Shown piece after piece: positions 1-9,162 of a DNA stretch of 64,000 nt (position 1 is its first letter; every line of letters begins with the position of its first letter). The notes under the pieces are model-generated. The model saw nothing but the letters and a program-made list of their open reading frames with translations. It had not been told where the DNA came from and did not search any database. The position numbers and the translations under genes were made by a program. Source of the DNA: Clostridiales bacterium (GTDB lineage: Bacteria > Bacillota > Peptococcia > DRI-13 > UBA5745); NCBI GenBank assembly GCA_009782505.1, contig WRIW01000001.1, positions 1 through 64,000 on the forward strand, written 5' to 3'.

Positions 1-2
1 TG

Positions 3-1565
3 ACGCAGATCGACTTCGCCATGGCGAAGGGCAAGCTCAGCGCCGCCGGCGACTGGGGCTGTCCCGTCGTCAACGAAGAAGGTTACGTCGCCCTCAAATC
101 GGCCAGGCATCCCCTGATCCCGGGCAAAGCGGTGCCGGTCACCGTGGGGCTTGGCCGGGATTTTGACGCCATCATCGTCACCGGGCCGAATACCGGCGGC
201 AAGACGGTGCTGCTGAAAACCATCGGGCTGCTCGCTTTGATGGCCCAGTCCGGCTTGCATATCCCGGCTGAGGAAGGCACGGAGACGGCGGTGTTTCAAC
301 AAGTGTTTGTCGATATCGGGGACGAGCAGAGTATCGAGCAGTCGCTTAGTACTTTCTCTTCGCATATGACGAATATCATTGCCATCACGGAGAAAGCCGG
401 ACGGGACAGCCTGGTGCTGCTGGACGAGCTGGGCGCCGGGACGGATCCGGCCGAAGGCGCGGCCCTGGCGATGGCCGTAGTGGAAGATTTGCTGGCCAAA
501 GGGGCCAGGCTGGTGGCGACGACCCACTACAGCGAGCTGAAGAGCTTTGCCTCCGGCCACGCGCGGGTGGAAAACGCCAGCGTGGAGTTCGACGTGGAGA
601 CGCTGCGGCCGACTTACCGCCTGATGATGGGCATACCGGGAAGGAGCAACGCTTTCGAGATATCGCTGCGGCTCGGGCTTGCCCCGGCGGTCATCGAAGC
701 CGCGAAAGCTTTCCAGTCCATGGAGGAAGCCCGTACGGCCAATCTGATCCGGGATCTGGAGGCCAATCAGCTCTTTACCGAGAAGGAGCGCCGGGAAGCG
801 GAGGATCTGCGCCGGCAGGCGGCGGATACTCTGGCCTGGATCAGGAAGAAAGAGGACGATAGGAAGGAGCGGGCGGCGAAGTTGTTGGAGAATGCCCGGG
901 AGGAGGCCCTGGAGATCGTCGTACAGGCCCGGAAAGAGAGCGAAAGCCTGCTGAGGGAAATGCGGGATATGCGTAAAGCAGGCTACCGGGGCGTCGACGA
1001 GCAGACGGCGCAAAGGCTGCGGGAGGAGTTGCGGAAGCGGGAGAGCGGCTTATACGACCAGATGGATTCCCGGGAGAGGCCGTCCAGCCGGCCGGCCGGC
1101 ATACCGGAGCCGGGGGATATGGTATATCTGCGAAAGCTGAAGCAGAAGGGGCAGGTGCTGACCAAAGCCAACAACCAGGGCGAGCTGCAGGTGCAGGCCG
1201 GGGTGATGAAGCTTTCCGTGAGGCTGGGCGATTTGGAGCTGCTGCCGGATGAAGTATTGCTCGACGGCGCGCCGCAGAAGACCGGCGCCGGCGCCATCGG
1301 CGCCGACAAGGCCCGATCCATCAGCGCGGAGCTGGATCTGCGGGGCATGCTGGTGGACGAGGCGCTGCTTGAGGCGGAGAAGTACCTGGACGACGCCTAT
1401 CTGGCCGGCCTGCCGCAGGTCAGCATCATCCACGGCAAAGGCACCGGCGCCCTGCGCAAAGCGATCCGGGACATGGCAGCGAAACACCCGTTCATCGCGG
1501 GGGCGAGGACGGGGGGCTACAACGAAGGCGGCGACGGGGTCACGGTGATCAGCCTGAAGGTATAG
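3..1565 (+). CDS. mutS2: Endonuclease MutS2, 3' part (5' end outside window)
   Basis: MutS2 is a MutS-family ATPase with a C-terminal Smr nuclease domain; it acts on branched DNA and, in some Firmicutes, on collided ribosomes. The reading frame is open to the window edge (TQIDFAMAKGKL), so the ATG at 21 is internal and the N-terminal part is missing. Visible are the Walker A motif GPNTGGKT (about residues 55-62 counted from that ATG), Walker B LVLLDELGAGTDP (about 132-144), a long charged coiled-coil stretch (about 235-345), and the Smr domain at the end with LDLRG and HGKGTGALR. An extended -10 promoter for the next gene follows the stop. The family call is certain; only the truncation limits it. 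Confidence 0.96.
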   Translation, partial: TQIDFAMAKGKLSAAGDWGCPVVNEEGYVALKSARHPLIPGKAVPVTVGLGRDFDAIIVTGPNTGGKTVLLKTIGLLALMAQSGLHIPAEEGTETAVFQQVFVDIGDEQSIEQSLSTFSSHMTNIIAITEKAGRDSLVLLDELGAGTDPAEGAALAMAVVEDLLAKGARLVATTHYSELKSFASGHARVENASVEFDVETLRPTYRLMMGIPGRSNAFEISLRLGLAPAVIEAAKAFQSMEEARTANLIRDLEANQLFTEKERREAEDLRRQAADTLAWIRKKEDDRKERAAKLLENAREEALEIVVQARKESESLLREMRDMRKAGYRGVDEQTAQRLREELRKRESGLYDQMDSRERPSSRPAGIPEPGDMVYLRKLKQKGQVLTKANNQGELQVQAGVMKLSVRLGDLELLPDEVLLDGAPQKTGAGAIGADKARSISAELDLRGMLVDEALLEAEKYLDDAYLAGLPQVSIIHGKGTGALRKAIRDMAAKHPFIAGARTGGYNEGGDGVTVISLKV

Positions 1566-1582
1566 CGCCGGGATTATTCTTG

Positions 1583-1591
1583 TGTTATACT
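1583..1591 (+). promoter_or_regulatory. Extended -10 promoter for the small acidic protein gene
   Basis: TGTTATACT is an extended -10 element (TG-n-TATACT) between the mutS2 stop and the next start. No good -35 is seen, which is common for extended -10 promoters. It lies 31 bp before the ATG, which has a strong AGGAGG ribosome site. Confidence 0.5.
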
Positions 1592-1621
1592 GTTAACAAA
1601 TCGACAGAGGAGGTATGAAAA

Positions 1622-2023
1622 ATGGCGTTTTTGGATAAAGCCAAGGAACTGGGAAAGAAAGTGGGCGAGACTACAGCCTCGGTAGCGAAATCCGCAGCGA
1701 AGACCGCCAAGGAGAAATCCGAGCAGGCCATAGAGCTCGGCAAGCTGAAAAAGGACATGATGGTGGAAAACAACAAAATCACCAAGCTGTATGAGGACAT
1801 CGGCAAGCACGCTTTCGACATCTATAACAGCTCGAAGGATTACTCCCTGCTGGAACCGCTGTTCGCACAAATCAACGACAGCTTACAGAAGATCGAGGAA
1901 TGTAAGGTCAGGATGGAGGAAGTCAAGACCAATTCCAACCTCACTGATGAGGAGCTATCCGAGTTTGACGACGACCTCGAAGGGGACGCCGATCTCGAAG
2001 GGGACGCCGGCGACGACGAGTGA
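1622..2023 (+). CDS. Small coiled-coil protein with acidic tail, function unknown
   Basis: The gene encodes 133 residues behind a strong AGGAGG site 8 bp before the ATG. I do not recognise a named family. The first 45 residues are an amphipathic Lys/Ala-rich helix (AKELGKKVGETTASVAKSAA). A mixed-charge coiled coil follows (about 45-105). The tail is almost purely acidic with a short tandem duplication (LEGDADLEGDAGDDE). There is no signal peptide or membrane segment, so a cytosolic protein is expected. The helical part resembles clostridial proteins that normally also carry a zinc ribbon, but no cysteine pairs are present here. It has its own promoter and terminator, so it looks like a single-gene unit. 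Confidence 0.75.
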   Translation: MAFLDKAKELGKKVGETTASVAKSAAKTAKEKSEQAIELGKLKKDMMVENNKITKLYEDIGKHAFDIYNSSKDYSLLEPLFAQINDSLQKIEECKVRMEEVKTNSNLTDEELSEFDDDLEGDADLEGDAGDDE

Positions 2024-2067
2024 CCGCCCGAAAGCGAACCGCATAAACAAATAAGCGCAACAAAAAT

Positions 2068-2097
2068 ACCGCCCTCTGCCGCAACAGGGGCGGTTTT
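2068..2097. terminator. Bidirectional intrinsic terminator
   Basis: The inverted repeat ACCGCCC / GGGCGGT, extended by CTG / CAG, is followed by TTTTAT on the plus strand. On the minus strand it is followed by ATTTTTG. It sits between two convergent genes (the small acidic protein and the PBP) and can end transcription from both sides. Confidence 0.8.
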
Positions 2098-2151
2098 ATA
2101 CTTGCGCAGTCCGCGAAGCGGAGGGATTAGAGGTATAGGCGCGGCTTATCT

Positions 2152-5100
2152 TCAGGGGATGGTGGTCCATAGAGGCGAGGATGGCCCAAGGGGCAGGTCG
2201 AGGGTCATATCCACGCCGGCGACGCGGTAGTAATACGTATGGCCGCTGTATACGTTGGTGTCCGTGTATGAGTTGATATTGCCGGTGGAAGTCAGCAGGT
2301 TGCTTGCGTCGATGGCGAAATCCATGCTTTCGGCGCGGTAAATCATATAGACGACGTCGTTGCCCGGGTTTGGCGCGTTCCAGAGGAGCTGGACGCAGTA
2401 CCCGGAGCCGTAGGGGAGCCGGGCGCCGTCCAGCCGAATGGCTGTCTGGGGCCTGTCCCCGGGTTCGCCGCCGTAACCGCCGCCGTAGCCGTAAGGGTCA
2501 TACCCGCCGACCACAGCCCTCGCCTCGGGGGATGTGCCCAGTACCTCCCCGTCTGTCTTGTCTATGGCTTGGATAAAGTAATAGTACGTCCCGTAATCAT
2601 ATGGCTCGAAGCTGTCGTCCACATAAGTGGCGCTGGTATAGTTGAGCACCGCGAGCCTCACCGCAGAGTTGGCGGGGGTGTTGGGGTCGTTCCCCCGGTA
2701 GATATGGAAGACTGTGTTGGCGTCCGCCCTGGAAGCGTACCAGGAAAGGTTTACCACAGGGGCTTCGCCTTCTTCGGCCACTTGCGCATAAACCCTGATC
2801 TGGGTGGAATCGTCATCCGGGTAGGTGATGAAGCCGCCTTCCCCGTGGATATTGCAGAACTCGGAAGGCACTTCCAGCCTGGCGTCCTGGGGGGCGACGT
2901 TTCCAGTCCAGGGCGTCACCCTGCGCAAAAAAGTTTTCATCTCCGTGTGGGGGCAGTCTTCCACCAGCAGCAGCCCGCTTTCGGCGCATACAGGCGCCTG
3001 TATCCATACGTTGGACTCCTCTTCCGGGGCGAAAGCCGCGATAAACTTTTCGGTGATGATAAACTCTTCCGGGGTCAGGGGCGAGGGCAGCAGGCCGGAC
3101 TTGGCGTCTATCGTAACGCTCCGTATGCCCTCCGGCGCGGGAAACTCCTTGTCTCTGACGGGGATATCCCGGTGAGCGACGGTCATGATATCTTTCCAGA
3201 GGGGCGCGCAGTAAGTGCCGCCGAAGACCCCCGGCATCCGCTCAGGCTCGTCGTAACCCATCCAGATGACGCCGGCCAGATCCGTCGTATATCCGGCGAA
3301 CCAGGCGTCCACATTCAAGGAAGTCGTCCCTGTCTTACCCGCGGTGGCCCTGTCCAGCCTTGCCCTGGAGCCTGTGCCGCCGGAGACGGCGGAAATCAGC
3401 ATGTCCGTCATCATGTACGCGGTCTGGGGGGACATGGCGACCCGGCTTTCCGGGCTGTGCTCGTATATGACGTTGCCTTTATAGTCCTCGATGCGGCGTA
3501 TGGCGAAGGGCTTATTGTAGACGCCGTTGTTGGCATAGGTGGCGAAGGCCGCGGTGAGCTCGATGGGGGATATGCCGTGGGTGACGCCGCCCAGGGCGAT
3601 AGCCGGGCCCAGGTCGTTGTACCGGCCTGACTCCACCAGGCTGGTGATGCCAAGCCTTTTCGCGAAGGCTATACCGTTTTCCACGCCGATACGCTCGATG
3701 AGCTTCACGGCTATGGTGTTTAATGAGCTCTGTATCGCCGCCCTCAGGGTGACGAGGCCGCGGTAAGCGTTGTCGCTATTCTGAAAGTCTTTCTCTACCG
3801 TAAATCCGCCGGGGTAGTCGTCCAATACGTTTCCGGGTCCCCAGCCGAGCTCGATGGCGGGCCCGTATACCACGACGGGCTTAAAAGCTGAGCCGGGCTG
3901 GCGGTAAGCGTCGGCGGCGCGGTTGAAACCGCGGACTTCATTGATGTTCCTGCCACCGATCATGGACTGGATGGAGCCGTCGTGGACGTTGACGATCACC
4001 ATAGCCGACTGGATGAACTTGTCTTCGTCTTTGACCTCGGGGAAGTTTTCATCATCGGCGTAGATCTCCTCGATTTTCGCCTGGGTGACCACATCCAAGG
4101 TCGTATAGATGCGGTAGCCGCCGGTAAACATGCGGATGGCGTTGGAGCGGTCGATGCCCAGGATGTCGCAGGCCTCATTGAAGGTGTAGTCCAGGAAGGA
4201 CTGATTGGTGAAATCCCGGTCTTCGATCTGGGTCGTGCTCCGAACGACATTCAGCGGCGCGCTTTTTGCCGCCGCGGCTTCACTTTCCGAGATGTAACCC
4301 ATCTTGACCATTTCGTTGAGTACGATAGCCTGGCGGGATTTGGCCCTGTCCATGTTTTGAAAGGGATTGAACACCCCCGGGCCGTTGACGATGCCCGCGA
4401 GGAAGGCATACTCGCCGATATTTAGATCGTGGATGTCTTTGTTGAAATAATTCAGAGACGCCGTGGCGCAGCTATACGCCCGCTGGCCGTAGTAAACATT
4501 ATTCAGGTAGAAGGCCAGTATCTGCTCCTTGGAGTAGACTTGTTCGAGCTTCATGGCTAGCCAGGCTTCTTGTATCTTGCGGTCGTAGCTCTTGTCGTCG
4601 TTGCCCACGTCGAGGATGACCAGGCGGACCACCTGCATGGTGATGGTGCTGGCGCCCTGGCCCCGGTTGCCGGACTCAAAGTTTGCCCTGGCGGCGCCCA
4701 GGATACGGATGGGGTCGACGCCTTTGTGCTGGAAAAAGCGCTGGTCTTCGATGGAGATGATGGCTTGCTTCATCCGAAGGGGGATGTCCATGGGATCCAG
4801 GGGCACTCTGTCCTTCTCCGAGTGAAAGACGCCGATCTGAACGTCGTCGCGGTTGTACACGTAAGTGGTGAGCTCGCCGGAGAGTACGGTCATGTCCAGC
4901 TCGTCGATGGAGCGGATGATGTTGTAGACGTACCCCCCCACCAGACCTACGCCCACGAAGCCCAGTATGATGAAGACGAGAAGAAGCATCAGAAGCATAC
5001 GGCCCGCGGCTTTGGCCATGAGCCTGCCGCGCCTGACTTTTTTCTTCGCTGAGGTTTTGCCTGGGGCAGCGGCTTTGCTGCCCGCTTGGGTCTTTACGCC

Positions 5101-5301
5101 CGGTTCGCCCACAGCGGCGTCGCCTGCCGCGGCGCTTTTTCCGCTGGCAGCGCCGTTTGCTTTCGTTGATGACGCGGTCTTGCCGCTGCCGGTCTTATTC
5201 GCGCCGGTCGAGGTTTTGCCCCCGAGGCTGCCCCATACATTTGAAGTGGATTTGGCTCTGGCCTTAGCATTGGGATTACCCGCGTCCGCGCCTGTCGCCA
5301 T
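2152..5301 (-). CDS. Class A penicillin-binding protein (PBP1A family) with C-terminal fibronectin-like domains
   Basis: This bifunctional peptidoglycan synthase polymerises glycan strands and cross-links them outside the membrane. At 1049 residues it is long for the family. In order: a cytosolic tail of about 95 residues rich in Ala, Lys, Gly, Ser and Thr; one membrane anchor (MLLMLLLVFIILGFVGVGLV, about 102-121); the GT51 glycosyltransferase with EDQRFFQHKGVD (about 183) and STITMQVVR; the transpeptidase with SAFK (about 468), SLN and KTGTT (about 653). After about residue 850 come two beta-rich segments of fibronectin type III character and a Gly/Tyr-rich spacer (YGYGGGYGGEPG). The ATG has a GAGGAG site. 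It is a single gene, convergent with the upstream unit and divergent from the Nudix gene. ponA/pbpF-type naming is possible, but orthology cannot be settled here. Confidence 0.93.
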   Translation of the reverse strand: MATGADAGNPNAKARAKSTSNVWGSLGGKTSTGANKTGSGKTASSTKANGAASGKSAAAGDAAVGEPGVKTQAGSKAAAPGKTSAKKKVRRGRLMAKAAGRMLLMLLLVFIILGFVGVGLVGGYVYNIIRSIDELDMTVLSGELTTYVYNRDDVQIGVFHSEKDRVPLDPMDIPLRMKQAIISIEDQRFFQHKGVDPIRILGAARANFESGNRGQGASTITMQVVRLVILDVGNDDKSYDRKIQEAWLAMKLEQVYSKEQILAFYLNNVYYGQRAYSCATASLNYFNKDIHDLNIGEYAFLAGIVNGPGVFNPFQNMDRAKSRQAIVLNEMVKMGYISESEAAAAKSAPLNVVRSTTQIEDRDFTNQSFLDYTFNEACDILGIDRSNAIRMFTGGYRIYTTLDVVTQAKIEEIYADDENFPEVKDEDKFIQSAMVIVNVHDGSIQSMIGGRNINEVRGFNRAADAYRQPGSAFKPVVVYGPAIELGWGPGNVLDDYPGGFTVEKDFQNSDNAYRGLVTLRAAIQSSLNTIAVKLIERIGVENGIAFAKRLGITSLVESGRYNDLGPAIALGGVTHGISPIELTAAFATYANNGVYNKPFAIRRIEDYKGNVIYEHSPESRVAMSPQTAYMMTDMLISAVSGGTGSRARLDRATAGKTGTTSLNVDAWFAGYTTDLAGVIWMGYDEPERMPGVFGGTYCAPLWKDIMTVAHRDIPVRDKEFPAPEGIRSVTIDAKSGLLPSPLTPEEFIITEKFIAAFAPEEESNVWIQAPVCAESGLLLVEDCPHTEMKTFLRRVTPWTGNVAPQDARLEVPSEFCNIHGEGGFITYPDDDSTQIRVYAQVAEEGEAPVVNLSWYASRADANTVFHIYRGNDPNTPANSAVRLAVLNYTSATYVDDSFEPYDYGTYYYFIQAIDKTDGEVLGTSPEARAVVGGYDPYGYGGGYGGEPGDRPQTAIRLDGARLPYGSGYCVQLLWNAPNPGNDVVYMIYRAESMDFAIDASNLLTSTGNINSYTDTNVYSGHTYYYRVAGVDMTLDLPLGPSSPLWTTIP

Positions 5302-5359
5302 AGATTATTCCTCCTCATGGACGGATTTATCGACTGCCGATGGTCGCCATGTTTAGGTA

Positions 5360-5368
5360 AGTATACCA
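5360..5368 (-). promoter_or_regulatory. Extended -10 promoter of the PBP gene
   Basis: On the minus strand TGGTATACT is an extended -10 element about 60 bp upstream of the PBP start codon. The -35 region is poor. It is divergent from the Nudix promoter. Confidence 0.5.
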
Positions 5369-5394
5369 TACTACTGACGGAAATGCGGTATGAT

Positions 5395-5424
5395 TTGTTC
5401 CATCACGCCTTTTTGCGGTATAAT
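5395..5424 (+). promoter_or_regulatory. Sigma-A-type promoter of the Nudix gene
   Basis: A perfect -10 TATAAT (5419-5424) stands 18 bp after a weak -35 TTGTTC (5395-5400). The predicted transcript begins about 15 bp before the ATG, leaving a very short leader with AAGGGGG as ribosome site. Confidence 0.65.
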
Positions 5425-5447
5425 AGATCATCAGATAAGGGGGCCTC

Positions 5448-6023
5448 ATGAGCAAAATGAAGTATATCCGGCAAATCGAAGAATTCCAGCCCTCCTGCGC
5501 CCAGGAGGCGGCAGACAAAGCGATCGTCCTGGACATATGCGCCAGGTTCGGCGACATACTGACCAGGGCGAACCTGACCTGCCATATCACCAGTTCCGGC
5601 CTCATCCTCAACGAAGGGAAGGATAAGATGCTCATGGTGCATCACAATATCTATCGGACCTGGACCTGGACGGGGGGGCACGCCGACGGTGAGGAAGACC
5701 TGGAGGGGATAGCTTTGCGGGAAGCCGCCGAAGAGACGGGCGTAGCGGCGGTAGAGCTGCTGCTGCCGGATATGGCGTCACTGGATATCCTACCCGTCTT
5801 CGGGCATGTCAAGAACGGCAAGTACATAAGCGCCCATCTCCACCTCAACGCGTCGTACCTGCTGCAGGCTTCCGAGAAGGAGGCGCTGGCGGTCAGGGCG
5901 GGTGAGAACACAGCTGTGGTCTGGGCGCCGCTGGCCGAAGTGGCGGGGCGATCGAAGGAGCCGGAGCTAATAAGGGTATTCGGCAAGATGCTCAGCCGTC
6001 TGGATATCGCGCTGCCATTGTGA
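5448..6023 (+). CDS. Nudix hydrolase
   Basis: A 191-residue hydrolase of nucleoside diphosphates linked to another moiety. The Nudix box is complete: G-x5-E-x7-REUxEExGU is met by GHADGEE followed by REAAEETGV (about residues 76-99), preceded by a beta strand (MLMVHHNIYRTWTWTGG). The remaining sequence gives no clear substrate. It stands alone between the divergent PBP and yebC, each with its own promoter. The fold assignment is sure; the substrate is unknown. Confidence 0.9.
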   Translation: MSKMKYIRQIEEFQPSCAQEAADKAIVLDICARFGDILTRANLTCHITSSGLILNEGKDKMLMVHHNIYRTWTWTGGHADGEEDLEGIALREAAEETGVAAVELLLPDMASLDILPVFGHVKNGKYISAHLHLNASYLLQASEKEALAVRAGENTAVVWAPLAEVAGRSKEPELIRVFGKMLSRLDIALPL

Positions 6024-6029
6024 TATACT
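6001..6029 (+). promoter_or_regulatory. Promoter of the yebC-ruvCAB operon
   Basis: -35 TGGATA (6001-6006), 17 bp spacer, -10 TATACT (6024-6029) with an extended TGA in front. It overlaps the end of the Nudix gene and is the nearest upstream promoter I can see for the long co-directional series starting with yebC. Confidence 0.55.
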
Positions 6030-6102
6030 GATACAAAGCAAAAGGCGCGCCGGAAACGGATAAGTCAAAACGGAAATCAGACGTCAGATTGAGAGGGTTC
6101 AT

Positions 6103-6855
6103 ATGTCCGGTCACTCGAAATGGTCTACGATAAAGCGGCATAAAGGTAAGATCGACGCGGCAAAGGGCGTTGTGTTTACCAAGCTAGCCAGGGAAATCAT
6201 CGTCGCAGCCAGAGCCGGCGGAGGCAACCCGGAGGGCAACTTCCGCCTGAAGATAGCCGTAGCCAAGGCGAAAGCGTCCAATATGCCCAACGACAATATA
6301 AAGAGGGCTATCGAGAAGGGCGCCGGGGGGGCGGACGGGGCGAACTATGAGGAGCTGACTTATGAGGGTTATGGCCCGGGGGGCACAGCCGTCATGGTCA
6401 GGGCGATGACGGACAACCGAAACCGTACGGCGGGGGAGATACGCCATATCTTCTCTAAGAATGGCGGCAATATGGGCGAGACCGGTTGCGTCGGCTGGAT
6501 GTTTAAGGAAAAAGGCGTCCTCACCGTCGACAAAGAGGATTGTAAGCTCAGCGCGGACGACCTGATGCTCATGGCCCTGGATCTTGGGGCGGACGACATC
6601 CAGGAAGAAGAGGATACTGTGGAGATCACCACCGACCCCGGCGCTTTCCAGGCGGTGAAGGAAGGCATGGAGAAAGAGGGGGTAGTATTCTCCGACAGCG
6701 AGATCACGATGATCCCGGACACCTCCGTCGTGGTCACCGATCTGGAGCAGGCAAAATATGTGCTGCGGATGATGGAGGCTCTGGATGAACATGACGACAT
6801 ACAGAGCACATACACAAACTTTGACGTGCCGGACGAGATCGCGGACAAGCTATGA
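6103..6855 (+). CDS. yebC: YebC/PmpR-family DNA-binding or translation-associated protein
   Basis: A 250-residue protein, the usual family length, beginning with the hallmark MSGHSKWSTIKRHK. The family was annotated as transcriptional regulators (PmpR); recent work also links YebC proteins to translation of proline-rich stretches. It comes directly before ruvC, as in many bacteria, and shares an ATGA overlap with it. The -10 box lies about 75 bp upstream. Confidence 0.95.
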   Translation: MSGHSKWSTIKRHKGKIDAAKGVVFTKLAREIIVAARAGGGNPEGNFRLKIAVAKAKASNMPNDNIKRAIEKGAGGADGANYEELTYEGYGPGGTAVMVRAMTDNRNRTAGEIRHIFSKNGGNMGETGCVGWMFKEKGVLTVDKEDCKLSADDLMLMALDLGADDIQEEEDTVEITTDPGAFQAVKEGMEKEGVVFSDSEITMIPDTSVVVTDLEQAKYVLRMMEALDEHDDIQSTYTNFDVPDEIADKL

Positions 6856-7346
6856 GAGTACTTGGGATCGACCCGGGCACCGCCATCATGGGCTTCGGCC
6901 TCATCGACTACCAAAACAGTAAGCATAAGCCCCTTGCCTACGGCGCCATCCGTACGAGTAAGGACGATAAAACAGAAGACCGGCTGAAGCAACTCTTCCA
7001 CGGGGTCAACCGGCTGCTCGACGAGTATAAGCCGGATGTGATGGCCGTCGAGGAGTTGTTCTTTAACCGCAATACCACCACGGCGATCACCGTGGGGCAA
7101 GCCAGGGGCGTGGCGCTGCTGGCAGCCGGCCTCCGGGAGATACCGGTGGGGGAATACACGCCCCTGCAGGTCAAGCAGGCGGTGGTGGGGTACGGAAGGG
7201 CGGAGAAGCATCAAGTCCAGTACATGCTGACCAAGATACTGGGGCTTCAGGAGACGCCCAAGCCCGACGACGCCGCGGACGCCCTTGCCATAGCCGTGTG
7301 CTACTGCCAGTTTGGCGGAAAGGGCAGCTGGCGCAGCGCGAAGTAG
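6852..7346 (+). CDS. ruvC: Crossover junction endodeoxyribonuclease RuvC
   Basis: RuvC cuts Holliday junctions resolved by RuvAB. At 164 residues it has normal length. The acidic catalytic residues are present: Asp in MRVLGIDPGT, Glu in AVEELFFNRN, and the Asp pair in DDAADALAIAVC. It overlaps yebC by 4 bp (ATGA) and precedes ruvA and ruvB in the classical order. Confidence 0.97.
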   Translation: MRVLGIDPGTAIMGFGLIDYQNSKHKPLAYGAIRTSKDDKTEDRLKQLFHGVNRLLDEYKPDVMAVEELFFNRNTTTAITVGQARGVALLAAGLREIPVGEYTPLQVKQAVVGYGRAEKHQVQYMLTKILGLQETPKPDDAADALAIAVCYCQFGGKGSWRSAK

Positions 7347-7401
7347 TTCAGCACCGCGCCGCCCGTGGGTTGCGGGCCCGGCGTATACAAAGGAGAAAAC
7401 C

Positions 7402-8010
7402 ATGCTTGATTTCATCGAAGGGGAAATCGTCGCCAAAGGGCCCCAAGGGCTCGTGCTTAGGGCCGGGGACTTCGGCTTCAGCCTCAAGGTCTCCAACCAG
7501 ACCCTGTCTGCCCTGCCCCAGGCGGGTAGCCGGGCGCTCTTGTATACCGACCTTCAGCTCCGGGAAGACGATATCAGCCTGTATGGCTTTTCCACAGAAG
7601 AAGAACGTTCGTTCTTCACCCTGCTGACCCAGGTATCCGGAGTGGGGCCGAAGCTGGCGCTGGCCATGCTGTCCGCTTACCCGGCGCCGACGTTGAAAAA
7701 GGCCCTGGTCACCGGGGATCTGAGCTCCCTGACCAGCATATCCGGGATAGGCAAGAAGACGGCGCAACGCTTGATCCTTGAGCTGAAAGACAAGCTGGAC
7801 AAGGAAATGCTTTTCGCCGGCGGCGGAGACGGCTTCGGCGCCGTGGCGGCGGGCGGCGGCGAGGGGGACGCGGGGCAGGCGATCGAAGCTCTGGAAGCTT
7901 TGGGCTATACCCGCTCGGAGATCATGAAAGCCTTCGCCGGCATGGACCTCGGCGATATGGGCGTCGAGGATATCATCAAACTTGGCCTGAAGCAGATGGC
8001 AAAGTACTAG
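7402..8010 (+). CDS. ruvA: Holliday junction DNA helicase subunit RuvA
   Basis: RuvA binds four-way junctions as a tetramer and loads RuvB. The ORF track begins at 7312, but the conserved N-terminus MLDFIEGEIVAKGPQGLVL and an AAGGAG site 6 bp upstream place the start at 7402, giving 202 residues. Domain I is the OB fold. Domain II carries two helix-hairpin-helix motifs (VSGVGPKLA and ISGIGKKTAQRL). Domain III (from about residue 155) is the flexible C-terminal UBA-like part that contacts RuvB. The Gly-rich linker GGGDGFGAVAAGGGEGD is typical. Confidence 0.96.
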   Translation: MLDFIEGEIVAKGPQGLVLRAGDFGFSLKVSNQTLSALPQAGSRALLYTDLQLREDDISLYGFSTEEERSFFTLLTQVSGVGPKLALAMLSAYPAPTLKKALVTGDLSSLTSISGIGKKTAQRLILELKDKLDKEMLFAGGGDGFGAVAAGGGEGDAGQAIEALEALGYTRSEIMKAFAGMDLGDMGVEDIIKLGLKQMAKY

Positions 8011-8014
8011 TGCA

Positions 8015-8060
8015 GCGTCCACGAAATAACTGGGCTAGCGTTGTGATTTCGCGGATACGC
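8015..8060. repeat. Imperfect palindrome between ruvA and ruvB
   Basis: GCGT-CC-ACGAAAT is mirrored by ATTTCGC-GG-ATACGC across a roughly 18 bp loop. No T-run follows, so it is not a standard terminator. It may form a stem in the ruvA-ruvB mRNA. It is not similar in sequence to the larger palindromes elsewhere in the window. Confidence 0.5.
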
Positions 8061-8097
8061 CCGGTAAAGCCTACCGAAGGGATGGAGGAAGCCCCTC

Positions 8098-9162
8098 ATG
8101 GATGATGAGTATTTCGAAGAACGCCTGGTGGCGCCCGGCGTGAGCGGCGAAGATATAGAGGAAAGCAGCATACGGCCCCAGCGCCTGGCGGACTATATAG
8201 GGCAGACTAAGGTGAAAGAGAACCTGGAGGTCTTCATCAAAGCCGCCAGGGAGCGTAAGGAGCCCCTTGACCATGTCCTGCTATACGGGCCGCCCGGCTT
8301 GGGGAAGACTACGCTGGCGATCATCATCGCCGCCGAGATGGGGGCAAGTATACGGAGCACGTCCGGCCCCGCCATCGAGAGGCCGGGGGATCTGGCCGCT
8401 ATCCTCACGAACCTCGAGCCCATGGACGTCCTCTTCATCGACGAGATACACAGGCTGAACCGCTCCGTGGAAGAGGTGTTGTACCCGGCTATGGAGGATT
8501 TTTGCCTGGACATCATGATTGGCAAAGGCCCCAGCGCCCGGACGATACGGATGGATGTGCCGCCCTTTACTCTGGTAGGGGCCACCACCAGGGCGGGGCT
8601 CCTGTCCGCGCCCCTCCGGGACCGCTTTGGCGTGGTGAGCCGGCTTGAGTATTATCGCGAAGAGGAGCTGCTCACCATCGTGACCCGCTCCGCCAGGATA
8701 CTGAACATCGACGTCGACCCCGAGGGCGCCAAGGAAATCGGCCGCCGGGCAAGGGGCACGCCCAGGATAGCCAACCGCCTGCTCCGGCGGGTACGGGATT
8801 TCGCCCAGGTGGGCAACCGCCGCGTCATCGACACTGACGTAGCCGGGGACGCCCTGGACCGCCTCGAAGTGGACGCCCTGGGCCTGGACGCCATCGACCG
8901 TCATCTGCTGCTGACCATCATCCAGAACTTCAACGGCGGCCCGGTGGGTTTAGATACCCTGGCGGCGTCCATCAGCGAGGAGACGGAGACCATAGAGGAC
9001 GTCTACGAACCGTATCTGATGCAAATGGGCCTCCTGCAACGCACCGCCAGGGGGCGCATGGCGACGCTTAAGGCTTATCAATATCTGGATCAGCCGCCTC
9101 CGGCCAACCAGGGGCAAAACCAGGGCAGCCTTTTTGACGCCGGGCAGCAAGGGACGCCATGA
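8098..9162 (+). CDS. ruvB: Holliday junction branch-migration ATPase RuvB
   Basis: A hexameric AAA+ motor of the RuvABC complex, 354 residues. It shows Walker A GPPGLGKT (about 64-71), Walker B FIDEIHRL (about 114-121), sensor 1 [19 protein letters not shown], and the arginine-rich winged-helix end ([15 protein letters not shown]). It starts after an 87 bp gap with GGAGGAAG as ribosome site and overlaps queH by 4 bp. Confidence 0.97.
   Translation: MDDEYFEERLVAPGVSGEDIEESSIRPQRLADYIGQTKVKENLEVFIKAARERKEPLDHVLLYGPPGLGKTTLAIIIAAEMGASIRSTSGPAIERPGDLAAILTNLEPMDVLFIDEIHRLNRSVEEVLYPAMEDFCLDIMIGKGPSARTIRMDVPPFTLVGATTRAGLLSAPLRDRFGVVSRLEYYREEELLTIVTRSARILNIDVDPEGAKEIGRRARGTPRIANRLLRRVRDFAQVGNRRVIDTDVAGDALDRLEVDALGLDAIDRHLLLTIIQNFNGGPVGLDTLAASISEETETIEDVYEPYLMQMGLLQRTARGRMATLKAYQYLDQPPPANQGQNQGSLFDAGQQGTP

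Noticed and set aside
2569-3630. 353 aa plus-strand ORF inside the PBP gene
   Set aside because: It is the shadow of the transpeptidase and FN3-like coding region; no ribosome site or recognisable domain.
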